In this document: piece after piece, positions 9,936 to 18,403 of the stretch | Layout of the letters: every line of letters starts with the position of its first letter | Numbering within the stretch: position 1 is the stretch's first letter | Assembly: GCA_000741495.1 (NCBI GenBank) | Contig: JGZV01000001.1 | Span: 62,001 to 126,000, forward strand | Reading direction: 5' to 3' | DNA: 64,000 nt | From: Bifidobacterium thermophilum | Lineage (GTDB): Bacteria > Actinomycetota > Actinomycetes > Actinomycetales > Bifidobacteriaceae | Notes under the pieces: generated by a model | The model's database searches: none | What the model saw: the letters and a program-made list of their open reading frames with translations, nothing else | Told to the model about the DNA's origin: nothing | Made by a program: the position numbers and the translations under genes

Positions 9936-11003
9936 TCACTCCCCCATCACAAACTGTTCGCTGAAGCGCACGTCACCTTCGACGAGGTCGTGCATGTCGT
10001 TGATGTCGTGGCGCAGCAGAAGCGTACGCTCCATGCCGACACCGAACGCGAAGCCGGTGTATACTTCCGGGTCAAGCCCCGCGGACTTGAGCACGTTCGG
10101 GTTGACCATGCCGCAACCGCCCCATTCGAGCCAGCCGGCGCCACCCTTCTTGTCAGGGAACCACAGGTCAAGCTCGGCGCTCGGCTCAGTGAACGGGAAG
10201 TAGCTCGGACGCAGACGCGTCTTGGCTTCGGGACCGAACATGGCGACGGCGAGCTTGTCCAGCACACCCTTGAGATCGGCCATGGTCAGATGCTTGTCCA
10301 CCGCGAGGGCCTCGCACTGGTGGAACACCGGGGTGTGGGTGGCGTCGAGCTCGTCCGTGCGGAACACACGGCCCGGGGACGCGATATACAGCGGAACCCC
10401 GCGGGTGAGCAGCGCGCGCACCTGGTCGGAGGAGGTCTGCGTACGCAACACCATGTTGGAGCCGACGAAGCCGGCGGCGTCCTTGGCTTGGTTGCCCTTG
10501 ACGTAGAAGGTGTCCTGCATCTGGCGGGCGGGATGGTCGGGGCCGAAGTTCAAGGCGTCGAAGTCATACCACTCGGTTTCCACTTCCGGACCCGCCGAAA
10601 TCTGCCAGCCCATCGAGATGAAGAAGTCCTCGACATCCTCCATAAGCCTCGGCAGCGGATGACGTGCGCCCAAGGGCTTACGGCGGATCGGAAGCGTCAT
10701 GTCAACCGTCTCGGCGGCGAGGGCGCGCTGCTCCTCCTCAGCCTTAATCTGCTGCTGCTTGGCGCCAAACGCGCGCCCGAAATCGGCGCGCAACTTGCCC
10801 ATGAGTTTGCCGGCTTCCTTCTTCTGGTCGGCGGGGAGCGAACCGATAGCCTTGCTCGCTTGCGTCATTGCCGATTCCGCACCCGCATACTGGGTTTTGA
10901 TGGCTTTCAATTCCTCCGAGCTGGAGGCTTTTTCGATCTTCCCGATGCCTTCGTTGACCGCTGCGGTCACTGCCTGTGCATCGAATACCGCGCTCTGTGC
11001 CAC
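9936..11003 (-). CDS. pheS: Phenylalanine--tRNA ligase alpha subunit
   Basis: Catalytic subunit of PheRS (class II aminoacyl-tRNA synthetase), which charges tRNA-Phe. An N-terminal coiled-coil (residues 1-90) is followed by the class II core, with HPLPRLMEDVEDFF near 116-129 and a C-terminal RHDINDMHDL segment. It is 355 aa, typical. The start codon is GTG at 11001-11003, with an AAAGGG ribosome-binding site. It lies 57 bp after the methyltransferase gene and just before pheT, probably one transcript. No T-box leader is visible. Confidence 0.96.
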   Translation of the reverse strand: MAQSAVFDAQAVTAAVNEGIGKIEKASSSEELKAIKTQYAGAESAMTQASKAIGSLPADQKKEAGKLMGKLRADFGRAFGAKQQQIKAEEEQRALAAETVDMTLPIRRKPLGARHPLPRLMEDVEDFFISMGWQISAGPEVETEWYDFDALNFGPDHPARQMQDTFYVKGNQAKDAAGFVGSNMVLRTQTSSDQVRALLTRGVPLYIASPGRVFRTDELDATHTPVFHQCEALAVDKHLTMADLKGVLDKLAVAMFGPEAKTRLRPSYFPFTEPSAELDLWFPDKKGGAGWLEWGGCGMVNPNVLKSAGLDPEVYTGFAFGVGMERTLLLRHDINDMHDLVEGDVRFSEQFVMGE

Positions 11004-11060
11004 GAGTACCCTTTCTTATTTCAGTGAAACGTCGCTCTCGCTCAAGCCGTTGTACCGTCT

Positions 11061-11975
11061 TCACATTTTCCCAATATGACTCGACATAGCCAGGCTCATG
11101 AGCATGACTGCCGCGCTGGTCGCCAAGTTCAGCGATTCGGCCTTCCCGTAAATCGGGATGGCGACAACACGGTCGGCTTGCTCGACCAGTCCCGCCGGAA
11201 GACCGCGCGCCTCATTGCCGAACAGGACGGTAAGCGGATGCGCGGAGTCCTGCAACCCGTGTTCCAGCATATGGCCGCGTTCGCCGAGCAGCCCGGGCAG
11301 CTGTTCAGGAGCGCGCTCAGGCGTGCCGTGCACGTCGGCGGCGACCAATGTGCTGTGTGTCGCGGCGCACCATCCGAGGAAATCTTCGGTGGACATGGTC
11401 AGCACCGGAAGATGGAACAGGGATCCGGCGGTGGCGCGGACGACTTTGGGATTGAAGCGGTCGACGCTGTCATCCACGAAAATCACGGCGTCACAGCCGG
11501 CGGCATCGGCGGCGCGGATCACGGTGCCCGCATTGCCGGGGTCGCGCACCTGCCAGAACGCGGCGACCATGGGATGATCTGACCAGTCGAGGTCATCGGG
11601 GTCGTCTTGCATGCGTTCGGTGAGGCCGACGGCGGCGATGCCTTGGCAGTCTCCGCTGATCTGGCGCATGACTTGAGCGGTGGCGCCGTGGATGTACAGG
11701 CCGCCCTGCTGGCCCGCCCGCGGGTTGTCAAGCGCCTCGCGGTAGATTTCGGCGATGGTCTGGTTCGCCGGCTGGTCGTCCCCGCTCATCTGCACGTACA
11801 GGTCAGTCACGGCGTCGGGACGCCAACGAATCGCTTCACGTACGGATTGCGGGCCTTCGATAAGGAATCGCCCGGAGCGTTCGCGCTGCGACTTAGACTC
11901 CAAGCCGGCGATTTTGCGCACGCGATCGGCGTGCGGATTGCTCAGTATCTCATTGTTCAACGGCATACCGCCCAC
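11061..11975 (-). CDS. SpoU/TrmH-family RNA 2'-O-methyltransferase
   Basis: Transfers methyl from S-adenosylmethionine to a ribose 2'-OH of rRNA or tRNA; a TsnR/TrmH-type SPOUT enzyme. The three SpoU motifs are present: motif 1 RDPGNAGTVIRAADA (about 147-161), motif 2 VLFGNEARGLP (about 249-259), and motif 3 with KAESLNLATSAAV (about 277-289). An N-terminal substrate-binding domain (residues 1-110) contains RFLIEGPQSVREA. It is 304 aa, or 301 from the ATG at 11966. It is placed upstream of pheST, as in other actinobacteria. Target nucleotide not predictable. Confidence 0.88.
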   Translation of the reverse strand: MGGMPLNNEILSNPHADRVRKIAGLESKSQRERSGRFLIEGPQSVREAIRWRPDAVTDLYVQMSGDDQPANQTIAEIYREALDNPRAGQQGGLYIHGATAQVMRQISGDCQGIAAVGLTERMQDDPDDLDWSDHPMVAAFWQVRDPGNAGTVIRAADAAGCDAVIFVDDSVDRFNPKVVRATAGSLFHLPVLTMSTEDFLGWCAATHSTLVAADVHGTPERAPEQLPGLLGERGHMLEHGLQDSAHPLTVLFGNEARGLPAGLVEQADRVVAIPIYGKAESLNLATSAAVMLMSLAMSSHIGKM

Positions 11976-12004
11976 TGTACGCGGCGGAGGCTACCTGGCG
12001 TGGC

Positions 12005-12390
12005 GTGCGAGAATCGGCTCACACGGCGGGCATCTATCACACCTCAGGCCACCCGCACAGCATCCAACCGGGGCCAACGTGTGAGGATCCGCTCACATAA
12101 TGACCAACTATCACTCCCCCAGGCCACCCGCATGCACTCAACCAGGCCACTGTGTGAGGATTCGCTCACACAATGACGGGCAGATGGCCGAGACCAGCGG
12201 AATCCACCATCTGACCAGGCCACCATGTGAGGATTCACTCATACGATGGCGGGCGGGGCACCCAAATCAACAGAATCCGTCACCCAACTAGGTCACTATG
12301 CGAGCGGATCCTCACACAGTGACCGGTAAAGACCTGCAATACCAAGAATCAAAGGAGACAAGGGGCCAACATGTGAGGATTCACTCACAC
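12005..12390. repeat. Array of six 20-bp palindromes at 73-74 bp period
   Basis: Six copies of a 20-bp imperfect palindrome (consensus GTGTGAGGATTCGCTCACAC) start at 12005, 12079, 12152, 12225, 12298 and 12371, giving intervals of 74, 73, 73, 73 and 73 bp. Copy five (12298) is in the opposite orientation. The intervening 53-54 bp mostly differ, but their edges are partly conserved (AGGCCAC before, ATGAC after several copies). No credible ORF spans the 600-bp gap between the methyltransferase and the DUF436 gene. Three further copies occur at 27280-27445. Confidence 0.9.
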
Positions 12391-12569
12391 GATGGACACT
12401 GTTACAAGCCGCAATTATGGGAGAACACTTCCGCGCAGCTTGTATTCCCATTGCGTAACACTGGGATGGTTCTACCGAATTACCTGAAAGAAGCCGGGAA
12501 TTCGCATGATGAATGATGATTGGTTTGACCGCAGGTGAACCGCAGGGGCAGTGTGCAACGCCTCGCTAG

Positions 12570-12575
12570 TACAAT
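12570..12575 (+). promoter_or_regulatory. -10 element; probable leaderless start
   Basis: TACAAT at 12570-12575 is followed by 7 nt and then the ATG at 12583. Transcription would begin at or next to the start codon, and no ribosome-binding site is visible. A -35 element is not clear. Confidence 0.5.
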
Positions 12576-12582
12576 CGGCGGT

Positions 12583-13155
12583 ATGCAAACACAGGATTTC
12601 GAACATATCAGGCAGCAGACCGCGCAGGCAGTGCGTGAGGTCCTCGAGGCGGCACACCTGTCGGCCGGGGATATTTTCGTCATCGGATGCTCGTCCAGCG
12701 AAGTGCTCGGCGAGCAGATCGGCACCCACACGTCCATGGATGTGGCGCCATACCTGTTCGAGGGCTCCCAGTCGGTGCTGAAACCGGCGGGGATCTTCCT
12801 CGCCGCGCAATGCTGCGAACATCTCAACCGCGCGCTGGTCATCGAACAGGAATGCCTGGAACATTACGGTTTCGACCAGGTCAACGCGATCCCCCAGCCC
12901 AATCATGCAGGCGGCGCGTTCGGTACCATCGCCTACCGGTCATTCGACCATCCGGTACTGGTCGAGGATATCCAAGCCAAAGCGAAGGCCGGCATCGACA
13001 TCGGCGGCACGCTCATCGGCATGCATATCCACCCGGTGGTCGTTCCGCTGCGCATCTCCATTGACATGATCGGCAAGGCGCACATCATCTGCGCACGCTA
13101 CCGCCCGAAGTACATCGGCGGCAGCCGCGCAATCTACGATGAAAAGCTGATGTAA
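12583..13155 (+). CDS. DUF436 / TIGR01440 family protein (YwlG-like)
   Basis: 190 aa. It matches the TIGR01440/DUF436 family as I know it, whose function is unestablished. Conserved-looking features are the CSSSEVLGEQIGTHTS segment (about residues 28-43), QCCEHLNRALV (about 75-85) and the C-terminal IGGTLIGMHIHPVVVP region (about 143-158). No signal peptide or membrane segment is present. The open frame extends upstream to 12535, but the ATG at 12583 fits the family N-terminus and follows a TACAAT hexamer, suggesting a leaderless mRNA. Convergent with the gene at 13209. Confidence 0.85.
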   Translation: MQTQDFEHIRQQTAQAVREVLEAAHLSAGDIFVIGCSSSEVLGEQIGTHTSMDVAPYLFEGSQSVLKPAGIFLAAQCCEHLNRALVIEQECLEHYGFDQVNAIPQPNHAGGAFGTIAYRSFDHPVLVEDIQAKAKAGIDIGGTLIGMHIHPVVVPLRISIDMIGKAHIICARYRPKYIGGSRAIYDEKLM

Positions 13156-13171
13156 TGCCCTGATACCCTCC

Positions 13172-13210
13172 AGTCACGGGCTATGTCGGGAAACCCGTAA
13201 GCCCGTGACT
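13172..13210. terminator. Bidirectional hairpin between convergent genes
   Basis: AGTCACGGGCT (13172-13182) and AGCCCGTGACT (13200-13210) are a perfect 11-bp inverted repeat with a 17-nt loop. It lies exactly between the DUF436 gene (+) and the minus-strand gene ending at 13209, whose stop codon overlaps the stem. Confidence 0.65.
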
Positions 13211-13964
13211 ATTCGGCAGCCCCGGCCGTTTTGCCGAGCAGTCCGAAGTCCACAGTGGACATGAATATCGTCTGCGTGAGCATCGTACGATAATTCTCAC
13301 GGACATCGGTTGCGGTACCATCGCCGTTCGTCTGGATATGACGAAGGAAATCAACCATCAGGCATGAGAACAGAATCACCGCTTCTTTCGGATTGCTGCA
13401 CACCATGCGAATAGACGGCTCCCACATATCCCACAGCTGATTGCCATGTGCAACCGTGGTCGTCCAGCTTCCGCTAAGAATCTGATGCGACCCATTGCCG
13501 ACCATTGAACCGACGACAGTGTTGGCAATGCCTTGAATGTCAAGATCAGCGCCATCCGGGTAGACGTTTCGGTACCCGAACTGCACGAGACCCGCCACGC
13601 TGTAATCCTGCATGTTGAGCAGATACTGGTCCAACGCGGGGCCCATCACCCAACGGCTGCCATCTGAACCCATCACCGTGTCAAGACGCAAACCCGAAGG
13701 CACACCCGAGTACACTGCCGCATACTGCGCGGCGTACGCAGCGATGAGCGCCACCGGATTCGCCATCTCACTGACCTGGACAACGCCGTTGATTGAACAC
13801 ATCCGCTCAAGACGCGCATAGAACGGCCCTTCCGCCACAGCCAGACCGTGCAACAGGTCGCGCTGCTTCTCCTTACGCACCCGCGCGAAATAGATTCTGT
13901 CTTGCAAGGTCGGCTTGGGCATCGGCTTTGAATACGCCGGCCAGCCGTTCGTTGGTTCGTTCAT
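13209..13964 (-). CDS. Hypothetical protein
   Basis: About 251 aa from the ATG at 13964, or 256 from 13979. 13964 is preferred because of an upstream AGAG and because nothing resembling a ribosome-binding site precedes 13979. I do not recognise the family. The sequence has a basic N-terminal stretch (DRIYFARVRKEKQRD), an Ala/Tyr-rich middle (ALIAAYAAQYAAVYSG) and no signal peptide or clear membrane segment. It lies 56 bp downstream of another unrecognised gene on the same strand, so the two are probably co-transcribed. Probably an accessory pair. Confidence 0.6.
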   Translation of the reverse strand: MNEPTNGWPAYSKPMPKPTLQDRIYFARVRKEKQRDLLHGLAVAEGPFYARLERMCSINGVVQVSEMANPVALIAAYAAQYAAVYSGVPSGLRLDTVMGSDGSRWVMGPALDQYLLNMQDYSVAGLVQFGYRNVYPDGADLDIQGIANTVVGSMVGNGSHQILSGSWTTTVAHGNQLWDMWEPSIRMVCSNPKEAVILFSCLMVDFLRHIQTNGDGTATDVRENYRTMLTQTIFMSTVDFGLLGKTAGAAE

Positions 13965-14020
13965 CATCTCTGCTTTCATTTTGATGATTTGGTTTGTGGT
14001 TGGGTGCCGTGCGGGGGCCG

Positions 14021-14728
14021 CTAGAACCTCCGCCCCCGGTACACGACCTCCTTGAACGTATGCCAGTTACACGCATCCCAATACGCCCGCAGGAACGCCG
14101 CATCCGGAATAAACGGCCCAATCCCCTGCCCGAAGAACACACGTCTGGCGTTCACCCGACGCCCGCCGACCGGACGGGCGAAATCCTCACGGACCTGCGA
14201 CCATCCATACTTCACGCCGTCGTAGATGAACCCGCCCATGGTCGCACTGCCGCCGCCATGCGGATTATGCGCCACCGGCACACTCCACAGCACGGACCGG
14301 CCCGTATCGTCGATCGTCACCTTCTCGCCCGGCTTCACCTGCCGGGCGAACCCCTCGGGCGACAAACCAGCCGCATACGCGTACTCCCCCTCGGACGGGA
14401 CACGCCACCGATACCTGGTCAACGGCACATCCCACGGGCCAACCAGGCCACCCTCGCACACATCCAGGCCATACCGGTCCGCATCATCCCAGGTCACACC
14501 ATCCGGCCACACGCCACCATACGCAAGCCAGCCACGATAATGAATCCGCAGCATCGCTGCCAAGGCTTGCAGCATCCCCTCATCCGGCTCCACTGTCTCG
14601 CCCAGCAGGCCCACATCACCAAAACGCGCCCAATACCAGTCAGCCGGCAGACCATCCGGACGCGACACCGCATACACATCATAATATTCGCGTCTGCCGC
14701 TAGGCACACGTTCCGAATCGATATCCAT
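14021..14728 (-). CDS. Hypothetical protein
   Basis: 235 aa from the ATG at 14728 (MDIDSERVPSGRREYYDVYA). The frame is open upstream to 14980, but that part reads as low-quality sequence through the GATTTCCCC repeats, so the internal ATG is chosen. It is rich in Trp, Tyr and Gly, with YRWRVPSEGEYAYAAG and WSVPVAHNPHGGG. No signal peptide or transmembrane segment is clear. Family not recognised; the cytoplasmic 235-aa acidic/aromatic composition gives no function. It forms a tandem pair with the gene ending at 13209. Confidence 0.55.
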   Translation of the reverse strand: MDIDSERVPSGRREYYDVYAVSRPDGLPADWYWARFGDVGLLGETVEPDEGMLQALAAMLRIHYRGWLAYGGVWPDGVTWDDADRYGLDVCEGGLVGPWDVPLTRYRWRVPSEGEYAYAAGLSPEGFARQVKPGEKVTIDDTGRSVLWSVPVAHNPHGGGSATMGGFIYDGVKYGWSQVREDFARPVGGRRVNARRVFFGQGIGPFIPDAAFLRAYWDACNWHTFKEVVYRGRRF

Positions 14729-14765
14729 CAGCAATAGCACGCCCCGCCATATAAACAAATATACG

Positions 14766-15053
14766 CTATAGGTCGATTTTCCCCATAAATATATGGATTT
14801 CCCCCATATGTCCGACAATCCGATGGTCTGCAATCGCTTCAACAACACAGACGGAGATTTCCCCCCGTATGCAAGACAACCACGCACTCCCAGGGATATT
14901 CGCGAGCAGCGCCTCGCCGCCATCACCGACAACCCAGCTCCGGCAATTATCCAGATCCACACCCAACGCGCGCAGACCATCCATCTCCCGCGGAGACAAC
15001 AACGTGAACGGACCCTCGACCCTCACCACGACAACCTCTTCCCACCCCAACAC
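14766..15053 (-). CDS. Possible small hypothetical protein (GTG start)
   Basis: A 95-aa frame whose first 55 residues look protein-like (VEGPFTLLSPREMDGLRALG, then CRSWVVGDGG), while the C-terminal third runs through the GATTTCCCC repeats. The start would be GTG at 15051-15053, with no ribosome-binding site. It could be a genuine small gene, the 5' remnant of a larger gene whose frame has decayed, or chance. It is directly upstream of the 14021-14728 gene on the same strand. Confidence 0.3.
   Translation of the reverse strand: MLGWEEVVVVRVEGPFTLLSPREMDGLRALGVDLDNCRSWVVGDGGEALLANIPGSAWLSCIRGEISVCVVEAIADHRIVGHMGEIHIFMGKIDL
14775..14871. repeat. Three copies of a GATTTCCCCCATATG motif
   Basis: GATTTTCCCCATAAAT (14775), GATTTCCCCCATATG (14796) and GATTTCCCCCCGTATG (14856) are direct repeats 21 and 60 bp apart. 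They are AT-rich and lie 47-143 bp upstream of the hypothetical gene starting at 14728, so they are operator-like. Read on the minus strand the frame gives repeated W/Y-G-K-S peptides, which may instead reflect a short coding repeat. Confidence 0.5.
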
Positions 15054-15607
15054 AAGCGTTAGGACTCGCTGTTCTTCAGCCTTCTTCCCTCTTGACGGTA
15101 CCGGAATGTCTCACACGTCTCGGTAACGACACGCGCGACACTCCACATTTCAACAACGTCAAACCTTTGACTTTTTTCGCTCTCATCCCAACAGCTTCAA
15201 CATGCCATATATCAGAGCAGCACGCTAACTACTCCGACACGTCCCCCCAGATCATGTCCCAAATGTTGCCACATGCAACACCACGACTGAGAGCGCCCGA
15301 CGCAGAACCAACGCCGATCTCCTGCGCACCCAAGGCGGCAGAGAGCACATATCTTGTCTTTTCGTAGTACCTTCGGAAGCGTTTCTTCATTATCGGGGTT
15401 CGCACATGTTCAACACCGCAAGTACATCACGCGGAATATCAACACACCTACCGCCGAATCCGGATACAACGAACCCTGCTAAGCGCGTTATCTTCCGGCA
15501 AGTACTACAGATACCGCAGATAACAGCAGATCTGCGGCCCTCTGTGTATCACACCGATGCGTCATCGGGCACCGGGAAGACCTCCACATCGTTCACCATG
15601 ATTGCGA
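15054..15607. other. Gene-free stretch, lower GC
   Basis: About 550 bp without a convincing gene; small + strand frames here lack ribosome-binding sites and family character. Near 15158 a short GTCAAA/TTTGAC pair followed by T6 (15172-15177) could be a weak + strand terminator. The stretch separates the hypothetical cluster from the ECF operon. No tRNA or repeat was seen. Confidence 0.4.
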
Positions 15608-18169
15608 TCACTTGCCGCCAAAGAAGCTGAACGCGCCGAACCACACCGACACCGCGAGCGCGATCATCGGCACCGCGAAGCAGCACACGAGGAACACCCG
15701 GTCGCGCGTCCCGCTCGTGCTGACGCGCGCGTGGCTGCGAGGCCCGTCGCCGCCGAATCCACGCGCCTCCATCGCGGTCGCCAGCGTGGTCGAACGCCTG
15801 ATGGACAGCACCAGCAGCGCGAACGCCTGCGGGAAGAACGCCTTGAATGCGTTGTCGTCGCCGAGTCCACGCGAACGGCGTGAGGCGGTGAGTGCCGCCC
15901 AGTCGTCGCGTAGCACGGAAAACAGGCGCATACCGGCGAGCCCGCCATAGACGAATCGGTCCGGTAAATGCAGAATCTGGCTGAATGCGTCCGCTAGATC
16001 AGTCGCATCAATGCCCAACACTAGAATAATCGCGGGAATACCCACCGCCAGAATGCGCAGGCCGGTAGCCAAGGCAAGCCACGCCGACCGTTCACTGACG
16101 GTAATCATGCCCCAATGCCACCAGACGGCTCCCCCCTGTTTGCCGTACAGCAGTACGGCGAGCGCCGAACCTGGCGCCCCGATGAATACCGGCCACGTGG
16201 ATTTGACGACCCGCAACGGTTTAAGCCCGAGGCAGGCGAGCGCCAGGAATTCGACAATGAGCGCCGTGCATGCGGATACCCAGTCGAGGCTGAAAATAAG
16301 CGGCAGCGAGGCAAGCAGGGCACCGAAGAGCCGGTAGGCGGGGTTGATGGATGCGATGACGCTTGACCTGCTGGAGGCACGCGGCTGTTCGTGACGTTCG
16401 TTGACCGGGCTGACGCGGATGGTTTGCTCGTCGTCCCATTGGCCGCGCCCGCCTTGCGGGATGAGTTCGATGACGCGTGCGCCGAGCGCGGTGACGAGCT
16501 CATGGTCGTGGGTGACGACGACGATGCTGACGCCGTCGCCTCGCAGCCCGTGGATGAGGTGGACGATCTGCATCCAGGTGCGGCGGTCCTGCCCGAAAGT
16601 CGGCTCGTCGAGAATCAGCACGCGTGGGGCGGCGGCGAGCGCTGCGGCCACGGTGAGCCGGCGTTTTTCGCCTCCGGACAGCGTGTACGGGTTGACGTTC
16701 TCGTACCGGCTGAGGTTGAAGCGTTCGAGCAGGTCGTGCGCGCGGCGGCGGGCTTCGTCGGGCGCGATGCCGGTGCGTAGCGGCCCGAGCATGACTTCGT
16801 CGATGACGCTGCCGCGGGCGAACTGGTGTTCGGGGTTTTGGAAAACGTAGGAGATGCGGGAGGCGAGTTCGGTTGATTTCCAGTTGATTGGCTGGGTGCC
16901 GTGCGCGTTCCCTGCGAGTTCGCGGCTGGCGTTAACGGAGCCTTCGAGCGGTTTGAGCAGCCCGGCGAGGGTCAGGGAGAGCGTTGATTTTCCGGCGCCG
17001 TTCGCTCCGACGAGCGCGGTGATCTGCCCGGGTTTGAATGCGAGGTTGATGTCGCTTGCGATGGCGTCTTCACTGTGCCCGATACCCAGACCGCTGGTGG
17101 TCAGGATAGGCTCGCCGGTGCCGGTTGCCGGATCGTATTCGGGTTCGCTGTCGGTGTGGATGCGGGTGATGGCGTCTTCGGGGCGTTGGTAGCGTTTGGG
17201 TAGCCAGATGCCGAGGCCGGCGAAATCGATGGTGCGGTCGGAGAAGATCTCGTCCGGGGTGCCATCGGCGATAATCACCGTACGCTGGTCGCCATGGCGG
17301 CCTACTTCCGCTTCATCGCCCTGCTGGGTGATAACAGTGCCGCTGCTTGGTTCGCCCTGTTCGCCGGATTCCGCCGTTTCCCCCGCTCCTCCGGTCCTGC
17401 CCGCGGACTGGCTGTCTTGCAATCCGAGGACGACGACCCTGTCGATCATGTCGATCCAAGGTTCTGCACGGTGTTCGACGAGCATCATGGTCGCGTGCGT
17501 ACTGTCGAGCACGTTGCGCACAGCGCCGACAATCTGGTCTACACCGTCCGGATCGAGGTTGGCGGTGGGTTCGTCCAGCAGCAGGACGCCAGGCTGCATG
17601 GCGAGCGCTCCGGCGAGGGCGAGGCGCTGCATCTGCCCGCCGCTCAAGTGCATGGTGGAACGGTCAAGCTGGATGCCGTGCATGCCGACCGCGTCGAGGC
17701 TGTCGCGGACGCGCTGCCAGATCGCTTCGCGCGGCACGTTGAGGTTTTCCGGGCCGAACGCGACATTGTCGCCGAGTCGTTCGAAAATCGCCTGCGCATC
17801 CGGGTCCTGCAAAACAAGGCCGACACGTCCCCTGGCCTGGCTGACGGGCGTGCCGTCGACGGTGACACTCCCCTCGGTCAGCCCGCCGTCCGCGTCAATG
17901 GTACTGGTGGTGCCGTTGGCGGCGGTGTTCATGCTTTCGATATCGCCGCCGAGCAGTCCCGCCGCGCCTTCGAGAATGGTGGATTTGCCGATGCCCGAGG
18001 CTCCAAGCAGCAGTACGCGCTGGCCGGGTTCGATGCTCAGGTTGAGGCCGCGGACGGCGAAATGGCGGCGTGAGGCATGCCGGTAGCCCCAATCATGGAA
18101 TTCGAGGCGTGCCGGTTGTGTCGACACTGCCGTCATCGTGCTGCTGTTGTCGTGTTCGCTTGACTTCAT
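15608..18169 (-). CDS. ECF transporter EcfA-EcfA-EcfT fusion (thiamine-precursor module)
   Basis: Single chain combining both ATPases and the transmembrane coupling protein of an energy-coupling-factor importer. From the ATG at 18169 it is 853 aa. ATPase 1: Walker A GASGIGKST, signature LSGGQMQRLALA. ATPase 2: Walker A GANGAGKST, signature LSGGEKRRLTVA, Walker B VLILDEPT. The last 260 residues form an EcfT/CbiQ-like domain with several membrane helices and a charged SRRSRGLGDDN segment that couples to the ATPases. The frame extends to 18352, but that leader is Arg-rich and unlike the family. It lies downstream of two S-component genes and a TPP riboswitch, so thiamine or hydroxymethylpyrimidine uptake is inferred. 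Confidence 0.88.
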   Translation of the reverse strand: MKSSEHDNSSTMTAVSTQPARLEFHDWGYRHASRRHFAVRGLNLSIEPGQRVLLLGASGIGKSTILEGAAGLLGGDIESMNTAANGTTSTIDADGGLTEGSVTVDGTPVSQARGRVGLVLQDPDAQAIFERLGDNVAFGPENLNVPREAIWQRVRDSLDAVGMHGIQLDRSTMHLSGGQMQRLALAGALAMQPGVLLLDEPTANLDPDGVDQIVGAVRNVLDSTHATMMLVEHRAEPWIDMIDRVVVLGLQDSQSAGRTGGAGETAESGEQGEPSSGTVITQQGDEAEVGRHGDQRTVIIADGTPDEIFSDRTIDFAGLGIWLPKRYQRPEDAITRIHTDSEPEYDPATGTGEPILTTSGLGIGHSEDAIASDINLAFKPGQITALVGANGAGKSTLSLTLAGLLKPLEGSVNASRELAGNAHGTQPINWKSTELASRISYVFQNPEHQFARGSVIDEVMLGPLRTGIAPDEARRRAHDLLERFNLSRYENVNPYTLSGGEKRRLTVAAALAAAPRVLILDEPTFGQDRRTWMQIVHLIHGLRGDGVSIVVVTHDHELVTALGARVIELIPQGGRGQWDDEQTIRVSPVNERHEQPRASSRSSVIASINPAYRLFGALLASLPLIFSLDWVSACTALIVEFLALACLGLKPLRVVKSTWPVFIGAPGSALAVLLYGKQGGAVWWHWGMITVSERSAWLALATGLRILAVGIPAIILVLGIDATDLADAFSQILHLPDRFVYGGLAGMRLFSVLRDDWAALTASRRSRGLGDDNAFKAFFPQAFALLVLSIRRSTTLATAMEARGFGGDGPRSHARVSTSGTRDRVFLVCCFAVPMIALAVSVWFGAFSFFGGK

Positions 18170-18403
18170 CGCGTCCTGTGTCCTGCCGTCTTCAAATGCG
18201 CTGGCGCGGAACCGTTGCCCGACCGCCGTCCGCCACTGTATCGCGAACCGCCGTCCGCCGGCCTCGGTTCCGCCGCCGTGCCTGTTGCGCTGTCGTACTG
18301 CTGTACCACTGTTGCTGCGTTTGCTGCCGTACTGTATTGCTTCACACCTCAACAGTTGCCTGCCAAGGCGCTTCTGTCGGTATGAACCGTAGCCCCGCCT
18401 GGT

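Noticed and set aside
11004-11060. T-box leader before pheS
   Set aside because: The gap is only 57 bp and lacks the T-box consensus; the gene follows the methyltransferase gene closely.
12005-12390. CRISPR array
   Set aside because: Regular period, but the repeats are only about 20 bp, divergent, and in both orientations, and no cas gene is in the window.
12005-12390. LacI-type operators (TGTGAG/CTCACA arms recall lacO)
   Set aside because: The arms are separated by six bases rather than the two of the symmetric lac operator, and no LacI-family gene is adjacent.
15092-15367. 91-aa + strand frame
   Set aside because: No ribosome-binding site, Thr/Pro/Ser/His-rich composition, no recognisable features.
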